DNA of 64,000 nt from Tenebrio molitor (GCF_963966145.1 NC_091051.1:13268001-13332000), one strand, 5' to 3'. Positions 11,436-24,843 are shown, counted from the stretch's first letter. Made by a program: numbers and translations. The notes: generated by a model not told the origin, from the letters alone.

Positions 11436-13480
11436 CTGGTCCTCAACGGTTGTCATTTTATGCGTGTTAGCATTGTGCGATTGTAGAACGTGAAGAACCC
11501 TCATGGTCTGGCGCCACGGTAGCACCTTGACGAATCGTGAAATTATCGATGAAAGAAACGAACACACGAAGCACATTTATACCTTCGCCAGCAAGGCAGA
11601 GAAAGATATTCTTTTTTAGTGGACCGCTGCGAGAAATGTAAACAATGATGAAGCACAATTAACTTGATTGGTTTTTATAACACAAACGAAGCTCCGATTA
11701 CTCGCCTCCGTGCCAAGAAGAAACCCATTGTTGTTTTGACGATTCACTAATTCTTATTTTTGATTCTACCTGCTGGATCGTATTTCTTTTGGTATTTATT
11801 AAAAAGGAGCGGAACCGATTCTTCAATCTGCTCTCGTTCGTGGTCACGTGACAAGTTTAATAACACAACAGTTTGGTCACAGTCGAAGAAACAGTATTTG
11901 GGGTATCGTGCGTGGGCAAGATGGCTGAGATGTTAATTTATTTGGGTGTAGTGTGTTTTCGGGGTACGGCGGCGAAACGAAACCAAACTGAAACAAATTG
12001 CTTGTCAAAGTGTTCTTTCAATAATAAGTTCGTGTGGAGAACACATCATTCATTTTTCGATACGGATAAGGAAATTACGACATAATTCGTAAAAAATCGA
12101 TAAAATGTATTTGTATTAAAGTAAAATTATAGGTGTAACTTGCAGTATCAGATATCGTGGTAGAAAAAATAAACCGTCGACGGTTGTTAGATGGAACATC
12201 AATCATATTTTTTTTTTTCGTTAATTTCTCTCGAACGCGAGCATAAGCTGCAAAAAAACACAATGAAACAAGACTTATTTTATTAAAACGTTTTCAAATT
12301 ATAGCAAGTAGTAATCAAAGCTATAAAAACAAATTAAATTCCATAAAATGGGCCCAGTTATTTAAGGTAACCCATTATGAGTACTACTAACCTATCATTA
12401 CCAGCCTCCACTGATGGCATCGCGGGACCCTCACCAATGGAATATGAAATATTCTTATTTTGATGCATTTTAAAATATTTTTATTACGGCCGATATCTCA
12501 GGAAATCTCTTACCAAATTATACACTGCTGAAATATCAACGCGCGTTGCCGTTTTACATGGAAATTAAATACAATTGCCTCAATTATACCTGCCGCTTAC
12601 ATTTAAAAATTCGAATCAACCAGACGAGCAGGCGTTAAATTGATTCGGCTTAATTAAAAATGACGAAAGCCCAAGGCTGAAGCTTCTTGGTATATACCAG
12701 GTGGTTCACCAATCGCACTACCCCCCCGATCATAATTGAATCACACTGACTGTCACGTACCCGCAGAAAAGAAAAAATATATCAAAATTGCGAGTGATTC
12801 TTGGAGTTATTTTTTTAAATATTTTTATTTTAGCTACGATAACCAGACCAGATAACTAGAAAAATAATAAATAAATGAAATTGACTACGATTGCTTGTGA
12901 TTCACCATACTGGACGTAGGCGTTTTTGTTGTGTTTCTTGCAGAGCTAATTGTGAGATTTTTTGGTGTGGTAATATGTCGCGGTCAGTATCACATTATAT
13001 GTGTTTGAATAGATTTCTTTATTCGCTTTAAACAGTTTAAAATCAAAAATCAATTATAGTTATTCAAACGCCACAGTGCCATTGTTTTAGTTCGCGGATG
13101 TGACTTTTGTTTGCTTCTAGTTTAGTTAAATAACACCAGAGTAAGTCGTATTTTGATTTTTTTAAAAATGAGGCAATTAAAATATCGTCAAATTTCACAA
13201 CAGTTCTAAAAAGCTAATGTCACAGACATTTACTAGATAAATAATGGATGTAAATTTTGAAGTACATTAAAGTTGCACAGCCAATTGTTTGAATAATTTT
13301 TAACAGCACTAAATATATTTACAAAAATGTAATGAAAATTCATTAATATTTTGTTAATCCCGAGCAATTAACAATTATTTAGATCAAAGAAGACTTTGAG
13401 ATTTGAGATGTATGTTCAAATCTTCTTGAGGTTCAGACGTTCAGATGATTTGAAATGCATGGAAGTATTTTTGGTTGCAT
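11436..13480. other. Non-coding stretch, no gene seen
   Basis: AT-rich DNA with ordinary complexity. ORFs at 11467-11658 (-), 11873-12085 (+) and 12075-12263 (-) are short, lack recognisable motifs and have no splice context. A weak inverted pair near 12700 and 12910 is not clean enough to call an element. Confidence 0.4.
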
Positions 13481-13482
13481 AT

Positions 13483-13815
13483 ACAGGGTTAGTCACGAGA
13501 TACTTCCGATGGAAATTTCGTTATTTGCAACCGAAACTACAATTTCCAATGGTTTCTAGCTTCCTAAATTTATAAAAAGTAATACTTAAATCAACGATTG
13601 CTAGCCCTTATTGTCTATTATGTCAGTTTTCACATTTTTTTAACTTTTGCTCATAACCTCAATAAAGAGAAAGTGTCATGATTAATCTTATTCGCCAAGC
13701 TACTTGGATTGCTACCTTATTTCGAATTAAACAAAATATCAAGTTCTAGAGGTTTCTTGTATTTTGGGTTGCATATAACGAAATTTTCATCGGAAGTCTC
13801 TCGTGAATAACCCTG
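13483..13815 (-). mobile_element. Family B MITE, copy 2 (opposite orientation to copy 1)
   Basis: Ends CAGGGTTAGTCACGAGATAC and the matching arm finishing at 13815, with TA on both sides (13481-13482 and 13816-13817). The interior is the reverse complement of the copy at 10601-10917, including a block containing AAGCTACTTGGATTGCTA. It is better preserved at both ends than copy 1. Confidence 0.9.
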
Positions 13816-13817
13816 TA

Positions 13818-14960
13818 TAGTCTGTTTTCTTTAATTTTTAATCAAAGTACCACCAACACCGCAATTTACACCCAAAATGGTGGTGGCAAACAGTTTTTTT
13901 GTTGTTTACAATGATCAATGACAGTTACCTTTTATTTATTTGATTATTTGCTGCTGCATGTGTTTTTTTATAACGTTGTCATTTAATTTTTATGAGATGT
14001 CTGGAATATACTTTTTCGGGGTGAATTCGGGGGCGGCGTTATCTCATTTGGGTGATCGTTAAACGGAAGAAAGTTTCGAGTCGGGGCCGAGAGAAAGTTG
14101 CTTACAGACGTGACAATAATCAAGTGTAAATTACAAATTGCGAAATAATGAAATTTGCAGCATATTGATTAATAATTCCATTATTTAATTTCTATTGGAG
14201 TTGGAGAGGCTGGTGCGGATGGGAGCGGGTCTATCTGAATCCAATCGCAGTTGAGATAAAACACATTAACAAATTGTGTCCTAATTAGATTGGGCAGCAA
14301 TCTGACGTGTTCTACTATAACTAACAGGAACGGCGAGCCAATTAGTTCACATCCTCGCTCGTGTTAGAATATCATCTCTGATCTTGGGGTGGAGGAACGG
14401 GTGAACGTGTATATGCACTGAATATCACGATGCAGCTGGGAATTTATTCGATAATAATTACGATGACATCGACGTGTACATCGCTGTGGAGGTAATTGGA
14501 AATTTTCAACGAAAATAACGTCGTCCTTTTATAATAAATCACAAATCCTTGAACCGCAATCCCTGTATCGTATTGCTCGTGAACAATTGAAATGCGTATC
14601 ATGGTAGTGGCATTGGCATTCCGGGCCCGGATTTAATACTGCGGACATAAAACAGTGGCTCCATCTATCACCGGTGGCGGCTTCGGGAATTGGTCATGTC
14701 TGCAAAGTGCAAGTCACCACAACGACCTGTCAATGGGGATATTGTCACACGAAAGGACTGCAAAGATTCAGAGGTTTCTCTGCATTCTAAATTCTTTTCC
14801 AGCGGATCAAAGACTTGCACGCAAAGAATTAAATAAATAAATAAAAAATGATAAACCTTTTGATGGTTCTAATTGCAGCAATTTTTACGGAATCTTTATT
14901 TCTGCCAAAATATGTTATCCAATAACAAAATAAATGTACCAGATCGAAAAAATATTTATA
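13818..14960. other. Unique-looking non-coding stretch
   Basis: No gene. The part at 14030-14760 is more G+C-rich and contains TTAATTA-type sites. A + frame (14655-14840) is open but unsupported. A regulatory role is possible but not shown. Confidence 0.3.
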
Positions 14961-15130
14961 CAGGGTTATTCACGAGTAATAATGGGCCCGACAGAATAAA
15001 AAATGCAACCCACAATACATTTTCAAAAAAAGCCGGACCTTTTAATTTCAGTAGCCAGCTTTTTTCGGAAATGTAGTGTGGGTTGCATTTTTTATTCTGT
15101 TGGGCCTATTATTACTCGTGAATAACCCTG
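14961..15130. mobile_element. Family A MITE, well preserved (170 bp)
   Basis: The whole element is one hairpin. The arms start CAGGGTTATTCACGAGTAAT, continue with GGGCCCGACAGAAT and ATGCAACCCACAATACA, and meet at a short core near 15045. TA flanks at 14959-14960 and 15131-15132. Non-coding. Confidence 0.9.
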
Positions 15131-15249
15131 TATTTAAAAGATTCTACCTTCATTTTCATAAGAAATTCTTAAAAATATTATCATTACTATTTATTACTGT
15201 GAATCACATTTTAAAGTTCTGACATTCTTACGTGGGTAGTAGAAATATA
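15131..15249. other. Spacer
   Basis: AT-rich, nothing recognised. Confidence 0.3.
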
Positions 15250-15445
15250 GGCAAATATCCTCCTTTGAAGAGTCGATTGTGAACGCATTACGGATTACAT
15301 ACATCAGCTGTCTAAATCTAACCTCACTTTTTGCGTTGTTTGTGTTTTTTCGCTGCAGATTGACGAGTGCCCGAGTGGTGCGTTCACAAATTCACAATCG
15401 ACTCTGCAACGCCAACTTTGAGGATACATTTAAATGAACACCCGA
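15250..15445. mobile_element. Family G hairpin MITE, copy 1
   Basis: The arms contain GAAGAGTCGATTGTGAACGC (15266-15285) and its complement near 15388-15407. The right end, TTTAAATGAACACCCGATA, is intact and the left end is degraded. Other copies: 19456-19643, 29524-29730, 33602-33784 and 57630-57819. Confidence 0.75.
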
Positions 15446-17700
15446 TATAATGGATAGTGTACACAGTACAGAGTAGCTATGTTGTATGAAGTTACGAACA
15501 GTATTTTAGAACTTTAGATTAAAACAGAATAGAGAAGAATTTCTTACGATCATTATTTTAATTATTTCTGAATTTAAGAAGAATGCGATTTGTTGTTATT
15601 TTAGGAAAATGTTCCCGTTTTGCTTTTAGTTCAAAGCGTGTCCACAGTGGCTTTTTCAGGATCGTTGCGCAAACGGTTTGCTTCCGCAATCTCTTTCGCC
15701 AATTCGAGTCGAAATGAGAAAGTGAAAACGTGCTGATTGATAATGACGGGACCATTAATGCGCAGAAACCGTGCTGCCTCCAATTTGAGGATTTATCTAT
15801 TTGGTAGATCGAAATATAAAATATTAGTGAGGCCTATTTACACTCTATCTATCCAATCACGTCGGGTTGTATCCATCAAAATAGCCAATAATTAATATTG
15901 ATCAGAGCGATCACGATGGAACAAATATTAATGTTAGGATTGAGTGAACATCACATCAATGTTCGGAATTGATGAGGAGAAAATTATTGATTGGATTGAA
16001 TATGTGTTATGTGGGTGGGCCACTAGAAGCGGCCATCTCCATCATTTCCCACATCCTGTTAGATTAGGAAATTAACATATTATCGCGATAATCTATCGGC
16101 CGCAACAATACCACACTATTTAAAGAGTCCACTTAATTATTGGCGGGGTCAGGACGAACAGGTGCAAATGGCTGCCGTCCAGGCTCTCATGCGGACCGTT
16201 CGATAAATAAATTGTCCATCATTATTGCTTTATTTGCCGTCGCCGTTCCAAATGTAGCAATAAAATATGAAAGATGAATCCGAGGAAGACATTTATTTAC
16301 TTAGCTATCGGCAGGCAAAGCTAATTCGCAAATGATGCGATGACCCCCTGCCATCCTCCGAAGCTCGAATAGCGTGATGGCACGCCATCCCGATTTATTA
16401 AATAAAAATTTATAGACCAATACTGAAAAATGTACGTTTCAGTTTTTTTCACGATTTCTCTTTCAGTCGGACAACCGATGGACTGGGTATTTTTAACGGC
16501 CGTAATATGGTTAATACGAAAATCGATTACTTCCAAGATAATGGTTCTTATATTATTGTAAATTATATATAATTATATTTTTAGTTCTAACCTTCATTCA
16601 TTCGGTTCTCTTTTTTTGTTATAAACAACGATGTCCGACATCTGTGCTAGTTGCCGATAACACATCTACCAATCGTCATATTAGTGGAATTAATACTTCC
16701 ACTGCAATTTAGTAAATGGGAACGGCCGCGTCCCGAGCTATCCCATACAAGAATTTACCTGAAAGGATTGCTCGATTCATGAATTAGACCCAAATAATCT
16801 AATGACAGGTTATTTGCCGGTTCAGTAATAATAGGTATTGATGGGCCATAGAAATAAGTTAAAAAGTTGATTCTGTGATAATCGAAGGATTCGGTTTTGA
16901 GCTTTAGAATTATGAATTCTCGTTTGATAAATCAAATATTCAAATTTCGGTCGGGTATAGTTTATACACTCTGTAATTGTCAAATAAGAAGAGCATGTTA
17001 AAAACGTTAGCTGCGTCCAAACGAGTTTTTTAAATTAAGCTCTAACTAATTTTAAATTTCTGACAACGCATCGGCACATCACTATTGTGATTATGATAAT
17101 AATAATTAATTATGATGGTAGGTACTAATTTTTATTAATGTGGTTTTTCGTTTGAGATTTCTTCGTCTGGAAATGAAAGAAAAACGATTTTTACCAGTTT
17201 ACTACACGTACATATTGGTTGTAATCGAACTCTATTGTGTAATTACAGTTTAGATTTGCTTTTTCTTTGCCAAATTTTTACTTTAAAATCTTTATACTTA
17301 TTGTTTCACGCAAATAGGTACCATAAATCAAATTAATTAAGATAATTGAGTTGATAGATTTTTCAAAATTAAAACATTAATATTTTAACCAAAGTATGGA
17401 CAAGTTGTTTAACAATTAATATCATAAGATTAATTCATTACTTTCAAATAATATTTTTAATGAACAGTAATTCATTATAATGTTTAGTTAATTACATTAA
17501 TGACAATCGATTAAAATAATATCGATAAATTATAGTAGGTTATTATTTTATTATAGTTATTTGATGTTTATTTTAGCGAGTAATTTTTACTTAGAGAGCG
17601 TCAGGTCAGGTAAGTTCAGCTTTAAATTCTGTGTTTGCGTCAGTGTCATTGTTTTGATCCTGTGTTTTTTCATTCATAAAAACAGTTTTTTTGCAAAACC
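15446..17700. other. Non-coding stretch, no gene seen
   Basis: 15780-16320 is a more complex, G+C-richer segment; 16900-17700 is strongly AT-rich. No ORF with support and no delimited repeat. Confidence 0.35.
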
Positions 17701-17703
17701 AAA

Positions 17704-17778
17704 ATGGGTTACTCAACTGAGCAAAAAACGTTGATGATAGAAAGATATTTTCGCAAGGGTAACGATGAGTGGTCCTAG
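17704..17778 (+). pseudogene. Possible N-terminal relic of a transposon HTH protein (DUF4817-like)
   Basis: The ATG at 17704 opens a 24-residue peptide starting MGYSTEQKTLMIERYFRKG and stops at 17776-17778. The Y-[ST]-x-E-Q-K...E-x-Y-F pattern resembles the first helix of a helix-turn-helix N-terminus found in many insect transposon-derived proteins. The match is short and the assignment is inference. Confidence 0.3.
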
Positions 17779-18026
17779 TCAGTTTCAGTTTTCATTGATT
17801 ATTTCCTTCATATGTTTAGCAACCAATTGCGTGACAAATATTGACCAATCAAAACGAGAAAACAAAAAATAACCCGATAAAATTTCTCTAAAATGCACAC
17901 TGTGTAATAATCTGATAAAAAATGTCGGTACCTGATTTTTTTTTTGTTTTTAATTATTTTGAATGAAAAGGATTGGAAACAATGCGTTTGCTTTCATTCT
18001 ATTCAGAAAATAATCAGCCGTATACC

Positions 18027-18240
18027 CTTCGTGCAAAATTTTGATATCGGCAATTTTTTTGCTAATGAACTCAAACATCCATAAATTATTCGGTCAGAAG
18101 ACCAATTATTATCAAATAAAAGCCCTCGACTTCGTCTCGTGCTCTTATTTGCTAATAATTGGTCTTCTGACCTCATTTATGGATGTCTTCGTTCATTAGC
18201 AAAAAATTTCCGACAACAAATTTTGCACTTGGGATATAAT
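18027..18240. repeat. Foldback element with CpG-rich apex (copy R)
   Basis: Long imperfect inverted repeat. The left arm (TGCAAAATTTTGATATCGGC, TTTGCTAATGAAC, CATCCATAAAT, GGTCAGAAGACCAATTATTA) pairs with the right arm running to about 18232. The apex at 18125-18145 contains CTCGACTTCGTCTCG, which is itself nearly palindromic. The same apex occurs in the foldback at 31888-32020. No coding. Confidence 0.75.
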
Positions 18241-18936
18241 ATGTGATTAAAAACAATTTCAGGATTGTTCAGATCCTGCTGTGAAATGTTTCGACAGAAT
18301 GGAAGCATAACAAGAAAAAAAAGGTAGCGGAAGGTCAACAAAATGTACGGAAATTTTGGAGAATGAAACAAAATTGTGATCCAGCACAAAGGGTTTAGTG
18401 TTGTGACTCCAAAATGTTATAATTGGAATAAAACACATACCTAATCAGAATATTCCGCCAAGTGTTAGGTGGTAGACACTTTTTCAACATCTTTTATAAT
18501 AAAAGACCATACATTTTCTTGTTTCATTCTCTATTCTTACAAAGTTTAACATATTTTGATACAATAAATTTGACATATTTTTACACAAATTAAGAATTTG
18601 TCGCTTGGATAAAATATAGGATGTTATGAAGCACCCACGTCCTCGATTGGCATTTTTTTTCATAGGGCTCTTGACCAGTTTCGTATTAATTATAGTTTTT
18701 TCTTCGGTTTTGTAACACTATATGTATGTATATTATTAAGATTGATTGTAGTAATTTTTATATTTAAAATAAAGTAAATTTTTTTCTTAATTAAACATTT
18801 ATTTATTAAACGGCTTGACGATAATTTGCTGTATTAACTTTTATTTTGTCAATTTTATATTAAAAAAACTATGTTTATAAATAAAACTAATAATTTATGT
18901 AAATTGGTCGTAATCTGCATTTGAATGAATACCTTA
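18241..18936. other. Non-coding stretch, no gene seen
   Basis: AT-rich, nothing recognised beyond the end of the foldback at 18240. Confidence 0.35.
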
Positions 18937-18990
18937 TTCAAAAAATTAAAGGAAGTTCATTACTTAATGAACTTCCTTTCATTTTTTGAA
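18937..18990. repeat. Short near-perfect hairpin
   Basis: TTCAAAAAAT.TAAAGGAAG and its complement meet at a loop of about 4 nt (AAAGGAAGTTCATT against AATGAACTTCCTTT). The loop is too small for a typical microRNA precursor. It may be a tiny foldback or a replication slip product. Confidence 0.5.
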
Positions 18991-19167
18991 ATTATTTTTT
19001 GCTTAGTTATTTATTACGTCAGAGACAACAAGGGTTCTATTACTGATTTAAATATCTGTTACAAGTATTACTTAAACAAAAATAAATTTGAAGCCATTTG
19101 GGATTAAAGACCTTGCTACCTTGGGAAACCATATTTTGAGCAAAAAAAAACCTAATTTCTATTCATC

Positions 19168-19225
19168 TAATGGCCGTTTGCGCAGACGTTCCTTATTTTT
19201 AAACCAATCTTAAAAACAATTATTG
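19168..19225. mobile_element. Family V terminus (solo end)
   Basis: TAATGGCCGTTTGCGCAGAC followed by TTCCTTATTTTTAAACCAA and CTTAAAAACAATTATTG matches, in order, the right end of the element at 56173-56537 (read on the other strand). No partner end was found within a few hundred bases. Confidence 0.5.
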
Positions 19226-19455
19226 TATCAGTTGAATCACTTCCTTGTAAAAATTAAGAATAAATTATCATGTTTTTTTTTTCCAAAAAAAAATATCTTG
19301 CGCCACAGTTTAATTTTTATTAGAAATTATTATTACTGGACAAAATTAATATTAAATTTATTATAATTTATTAATGAATAACGTAGTTTTAATATTGATT
19401 ATTACCCACATCCATAATTGCTTCCTTTTTGCGCCTAGCCGTAGGTACTGTAATA
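19226..19455. other. Spacer
   Basis: AT-rich, nothing recognised. Confidence 0.3.
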
Positions 19456-19643
19456 TCGGGTGTTCATTTAAATTTCTCCTCAAAATTGGCGTTGAAGAGT
19501 CGTCAATCTGCAGAGTAGAAAAACAAACAACGCAAAAAGTGAGGTTAGATTTAAACAGTTGATCCGTGATCTGTAATCCGTGGTGCGTTTACAATCGACA
19601 CTTCAACTCCAGCTTTAAGGAGGAATTTATATGAACACCGATG
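19456..19643. mobile_element. Family G hairpin MITE, copy 2
   Basis: Left end CGGGTGTTCATTTAAATTTC, then CTCAAAATTGGCGTTGAAGA. The right end mirrors it (AACTCCAGCTTTAAGGAGGA, then ATGAACACCGA). The core has GTGAGGTTAGATTTAAACAG, also found in the other copies. Confidence 0.85.
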
Positions 19644-22489
19644 TAAGTACAAAAGTCAAAATGTCTTTATTTTGAATGGATTTGTGTCGCTTTCGTACCA
19701 CTTTTGTACCAATCGGTGCAGAAGAATTTGTTATATTTGAAGTATCTTGTGTTTTTTCATGAGGATGTTTAATCGAATGTTTTAATATATTGCACCTGTT
19801 GTTTTCCATCATTTATAAATAAATTAAGCTTCAATTCTTCATTTCCAATTTTGTGAACTTCAGTTAATACTTTCTCAAACAAAATCGGGACTTCAAGCGG
19901 GAAGACCATCAAATATTCCACTTTTTACTAACTAATCTGACTTGCTGTTGTTTTTGAATTTACTCTGATAGCAAATACCTATCAAGATAAGAACAGTTAA
20001 ATTAAGCTTCATCTTTACTGAAGATTTCAGTCATCATATTCTTAACTAATCCAAATTCAGGACAAGAATCAAACGTTCCACTATTTATGAACTAATGTTT
20101 TTATTGTCCTTGAACTCATTCTTGTGGAAATATCGAGTCAAGATTCAATTACTTTATAAAATGTAATTTACTTTTCGTTGTCTTTTCGTGGTTTTCCTGA
20201 CCAGTGCTTGGCTAAAACTTTACCACTCAAACTAAATCTTCTTTTAATTTAAAAAACTACAGACTAGTTGATGTGCAAGCGTGTTGCAACTTTTACACTT
20301 TGTAAGCAAGGTTAAAGTAGGAATTTTGCATAAATTTGTTTCAGGTGTTTGAACTCTTTTAATTAAATGATCTGTACCTAAATCGATTTGGTCGTATTAA
20401 ATTTTTAATTAGGCTCGACTCGTACCAAAAATGTTCTAAACAGTATTTTCCGGGATAAAAATAATCTCCGGTGTAAACAATTCCGCTATTTCTGTGTCGG
20501 TTTCTGTTCTGGCGATGTGCTCCATTGTGACCGGTATCTGTCCCTTTTCGATTCATCTAAGGCACGTTCCGGGCTGTAATTGCATGAAAGAAAGGATAAA
20601 CAATGTGCCAACAAAGCCACCCCGCCGTATCCTTGCAGAGAAATCGCATTGATGCTGGGGAACAGTAGCTATCATGACTTGGTACTTCTATTATGACGAC
20701 GGAACGATTTTTTTTATTTACACGAACGGACAATTATATCATTGAATTACAACGTTTCGAGTTGGTAAAAAGTGCAGAATCTGCTTGGTCACGGTTTTGC
20801 AATAAGTGTGCATTGTTGACGGGGCGCCGCACCCTATCTCCTAATGGAACCAGATTTGAATCTGTCTAATGTTTAAAAAATGGCGAGAGACGTCCGAGGT
20901 CCTCCTGTCGGATCCCGCGCTAATAGCAACAATGGTAGAAAGTTTTGCAGTGGGGCTATATTAAAGCGGCAATATATTTCCTTGCATTATAAAGTAATTT
21001 GGTGATTGAACGCAAACACGAGAGGAAAGCGCGCGTAATAACAAAGCTCGCTATGACTGGTTGCTTTCTGAATACATTATTATTCAGACGATCAGAGATA
21101 GAACTTTTCCATACCGATTTCGGCTTAGCGTGTGACAGATTTGCATGCAAATTTCTTTCCAAGTATATATTAGAGATTTAGCATATGCGGGGTGAGCTAT
21201 TTTATTCATTCGTGTCACTGACTCGGCGCTTTCTGTCCCTCGTTTCTTTAACATTGTTAAATGGTGACATTTCTGCGGAAAAATTTTACAGAGACGATCT
21301 GAGCTTTGGCCACAACACCGCATCCAGGTGTCTTCCTTCTTGCTGTTTTGATTAATGAGAAATGTGGGGTATACGCTTACGCTTTACGCTACGTTCCAAA
21401 GAAAAACTAAATTTTCAAAGTCTAATTATGTTTTAATGATTTCGAGGAAGCATAGTCTTACGTACAAGTTTCTCAAATATTAATTACTTCTTACAGTTTC
21501 ATTTCCTTGAAACTTTGGATTTTGTGATGATTTCGATAAAGGAAAATTTCAGATTATTATTAGTGACGTCAGACGACCTTTCACAGTTTTACCAAAACTC
21601 TCCCGAGATACATACATAACGTGAAAAATGGTATATAACTAAATATATACATTTTTCAGTTTATATACCTAACTTGACATCTGTCAAAGATAACCTCAAA
21701 ATGTACAATTCATTCATGTTTATCAAAATTTTTGCCTAAATGAACACGAAAAGCGCTGTGTGTTTGTCGAATTCACAACTGATGCTAAGATTTAATAATT
21801 TGACATTTGGCTTGACGTAGTTGGACACAGTGCCGCACAATTCCACAGGACTCTTGATATACGTTCTCCAATAGACACAATAAAAGTTATGCTTGCATTT
21901 TATTTGATTTGCTGTAACTGAATCATCTCAAATTTTTCGTCCATTTTAATATTATTAATTTAAAAGTTACGTTAAATACCAGATATACTGAGCTTTCAAA
22001 GGAAATTGTGAAGTGACAGGACACTTGTTTGGTTTGTTTGTTTTCAGCAAGTGATTTGAATGTGTATGACATATGTATGTGTGGGAGTGGAATGTTCTTA
22101 ACATTTTTATCTAATCGTGAGAAATTACACGAGTGGCTGTAAACTAAGCGATTTAAATTTGTCGGTGTTAAGTGACTGACAAATGATTTACCCAAATAAA
22201 ATAATACTTCTGGTAATTTCACACTGAAGATTGAAATAGCAACAGAAAGTTAAGATAAAAAATTTTATTAAGAAATTTTAGACTCTACTGTGGCTTGAAG
22301 CAATTCTCTCTAATTGCCTGAAACCTATCTTTATCAGTTTATTAGTTAGAGAATAGTTTGAAAATAATTTGATGGATTTGTTTAATTTACAGACAAGAAT
22401 TTAATATCTACTATAAGCAGAAAAGAATATAAAAAGTAGATAGACAAAATAGTTATTCGTTTTTTTTTCTAAAACAAAAATAGTTATTT
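19644..22489. other. Non-coding stretch, no gene seen
   Basis: Unique-looking DNA. Both strands are open for 60-80 codons around 20990-21320, a G+C-richer part, without motifs or splice support. No repeat delimited. Confidence 0.35.
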
Positions 22490-22604
22490 GTATATCAAGG
22501 CTGCGAAATCGTACTTTGACGAACCGAGAGAAAAATTGTCGCCGAGGTCGCTTGCGGCCGAGGCAGCAATCCGAGATCGTCAAAGAATTTCGTAGCCAAG
22601 GTGT
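22490..22604. repeat. Foldback with CpG-rich apex (copy S1)
   Basis: The left arm CAAGGCTGCGAAATCGTACT, TTTGACGA, CCGAG pairs with the right arm CTCGGATTG...CGTCAAAGAATTTCGTAGCC. The apex GCCGAGGTCGCTTGCGGCCG is CpG-dense in otherwise AT-rich DNA. Confidence 0.65.
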
Positions 22605-24016
22605 ACACAACATTTTGTGTGCAACCGAAAATTTGTAATTATAAAGTGAACAAGTAAAATTTCCTTCACTGTCAATAAAAATAAAGTCGGCTTACATATC
22701 GCCATGTTGCTATAGAAACGATATAAATAAAACTGTTCTACGCACACAAAAATATTTATTTTTGCTTTAGACACTACATTTTCTTTGCTAAATCGTGCAA
22801 GCACCTGCTTTAATCGAAGGATTAGCAAGATCGTAATATGTTTATATCTTCTGTTAAACATTAATTTAGTCTTGTGGCAGATGTAAAATTATTATATTTA
22901 TGTAATATGTGTAAATTATTGCGAGCAATAAAACAGATGGTTTATTTAAAACATGGAAGCATAAATGTGTTTATTACCTGATAATAAATTGGTTAGAAAG
23001 AAATTACAATTAACAGAACTGCGAACAGACGTCATCGGAACTAATAATGAAACTAATAACATTATCTGGTGTTTTTCAGAATGTGTAATTTGAATTTGAA
23101 ATGTGGTTTAAATTACTTTTAACGTTCCTGCGCGCGACTGGTTTTCTTTTTAGTAAAAGTGTTCAGTGATTTATCCATGGAAGGAATAATAGGTGCTTAT
23201 CGATTAATTATTAGTCTCTGTTCAAAAATAATTTCCCCGATTCTTCACACCTGCCTGACTCGAGCTAGACTGGTGTTAAAAAAGCCGCATTTTATTACGG
23301 TGATGTTGGTTATTATTAATAATAATTACATCCTTGTGTCGTATTAAAAAAAGAACATTTTTATAGCCGCAGTCGTGACAGTTATATTACATTCGTGTGA
23401 ATGAAAGCCCATAGAAATAAATTTTTATCCACTTATTAAAATTTGAATTGAAAATGAACCTATACATTACCTTAACCGTAAACACGACTAACAAAGTCTT
23501 TGTAATTAAATGCTTAGACTCGAAGTTTTCAACTTTTACAACTTCGTTGCGATATTGTAGCTGACACGACGGTACGAAGTGAAAGACTATATCTTTTATT
23601 TACCACATTTGTTAAAGTTTAGACAATTACCGGAAACGCGATCGACTTTTAACAAAAACATTTCCGTCAGGCTAATCTTAAACTGAGCTCAGGATGTTGC
23701 AGAAAGTCGTGTCGACACCGAATCATATTAATAAAGTTATTAAAATACAGTTTTTAATGATCTTCCTTTTGGGAGTTGGCATGTCGTGTTGCGATATTTT
23801 TAAATTACTTGTTTCTGCTGAATTTTCAGCGGATTTAAAAATTCATGTTAAGATAAACGAATCAATTTTATGTCGGAATAAATTTGTACGTCGGTTACTG
23901 GAAACAAAATTAATTTCATTATTATAAAGATCCTCCAACTTTTTTAATGATGACACGATGGAGGGTTTGCTGAATGACATTTTCGTGAGAATATTTCTCT
24001 CGATACATTTAATTTA
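22605..24016. other. Non-coding stretch, no gene seen
   Basis: AT-rich. Short ORFs at 23159-23347 and 23694-23927 (+) have no recognisable features. Confidence 0.35.
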
Positions 24017-24018
24017 TA

Positions 24019-24563
24019 CAGGGTGTGCCAACAAAAACTAGTCGTTTTAAATAACTAGTGAAAGATTTATCTTTCTGAAAAAGTAAAAACACGTCACAAC
24101 AATAACAAAGGGGAACGCATCTCTCACCCCGAGAGCTACCCTCTGTGGCTAGTTGTTTAATGAGGAATTTTGTGATATGATTATTTTTGAAATTAATGTA
24201 AATTTAAGTGTCTAGGGCTATTTAAGGTTTAGTACATTTTTCTTTTCTTTACAATTTGAGGAAGTTCTGCAAAAAATATGAAAATATAAGTTTTTGCAAA
24301 TATCTTGCCTATTTCTTGGTGAAATTTAAAAATCACCACATCGCCATATTCCTTATTGAAATATATTTTAAATGATGTGCCACATCTGCTTATTTTTGAA
24401 AAAATCGTAGGGGCAGCTCTGGGGATGGGTGCGTGAAAATTAAATCAAACGCAAATAGGTACGCCAAAATGCGCCCCGCGTTGTTATTCTTTGACGTGTT
24501 TTTATAAACTGATAAATCTTTCAGAAGTTATCGCAGATGGTTCGTTTTTGTTGGGACACCTTG
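24019..24563. mobile_element. TIR element with ends CAGGGTGTGCCAACAAAAAC (about 545 bp)
   Basis: The left end, after TA at 24017-24018, pairs with GTTTTTGTTGGGACACCTTG at 24544-24563. Subterminal arms also pair (AGATTTATCTTTCTGAAAAA, AACACGTCA against TGACGTGTT). The outer right TA is mutated to TG. No coding. Confidence 0.8.
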
Positions 24564-24843
24564 TGAAAATTTCTCCAGTGTATTATCTATTCTGAAATAG
24601 ATGATCTGTGTGGTATTGTAAAAACGTTTTCGATGTGGATTGTCAAACTCAAGGTCGCTTAAAACTTATGATTGAACTGTACGTTAGTGAGAAATCTGTC
24701 ATAAATTTCAAATATCAAATATAAGCGCGTCTAGTTCCTTTTTCTGGTGGTGCCAACTTAACGACAAGTCTCCAAACCACTGTGACTATACTGCTTTTTT
24801 ATTTCAGTATTTCTTCAGGTATAATAAAATAGTTTTTTATTTA

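Noticed and set aside
12697..12913. Possible TIR element with GGTTCACCAATCGC and GATTGCTTGTGATTCACC ends
   Set aside because: Pairing is weak and gapped and no clear TA duplication was found.
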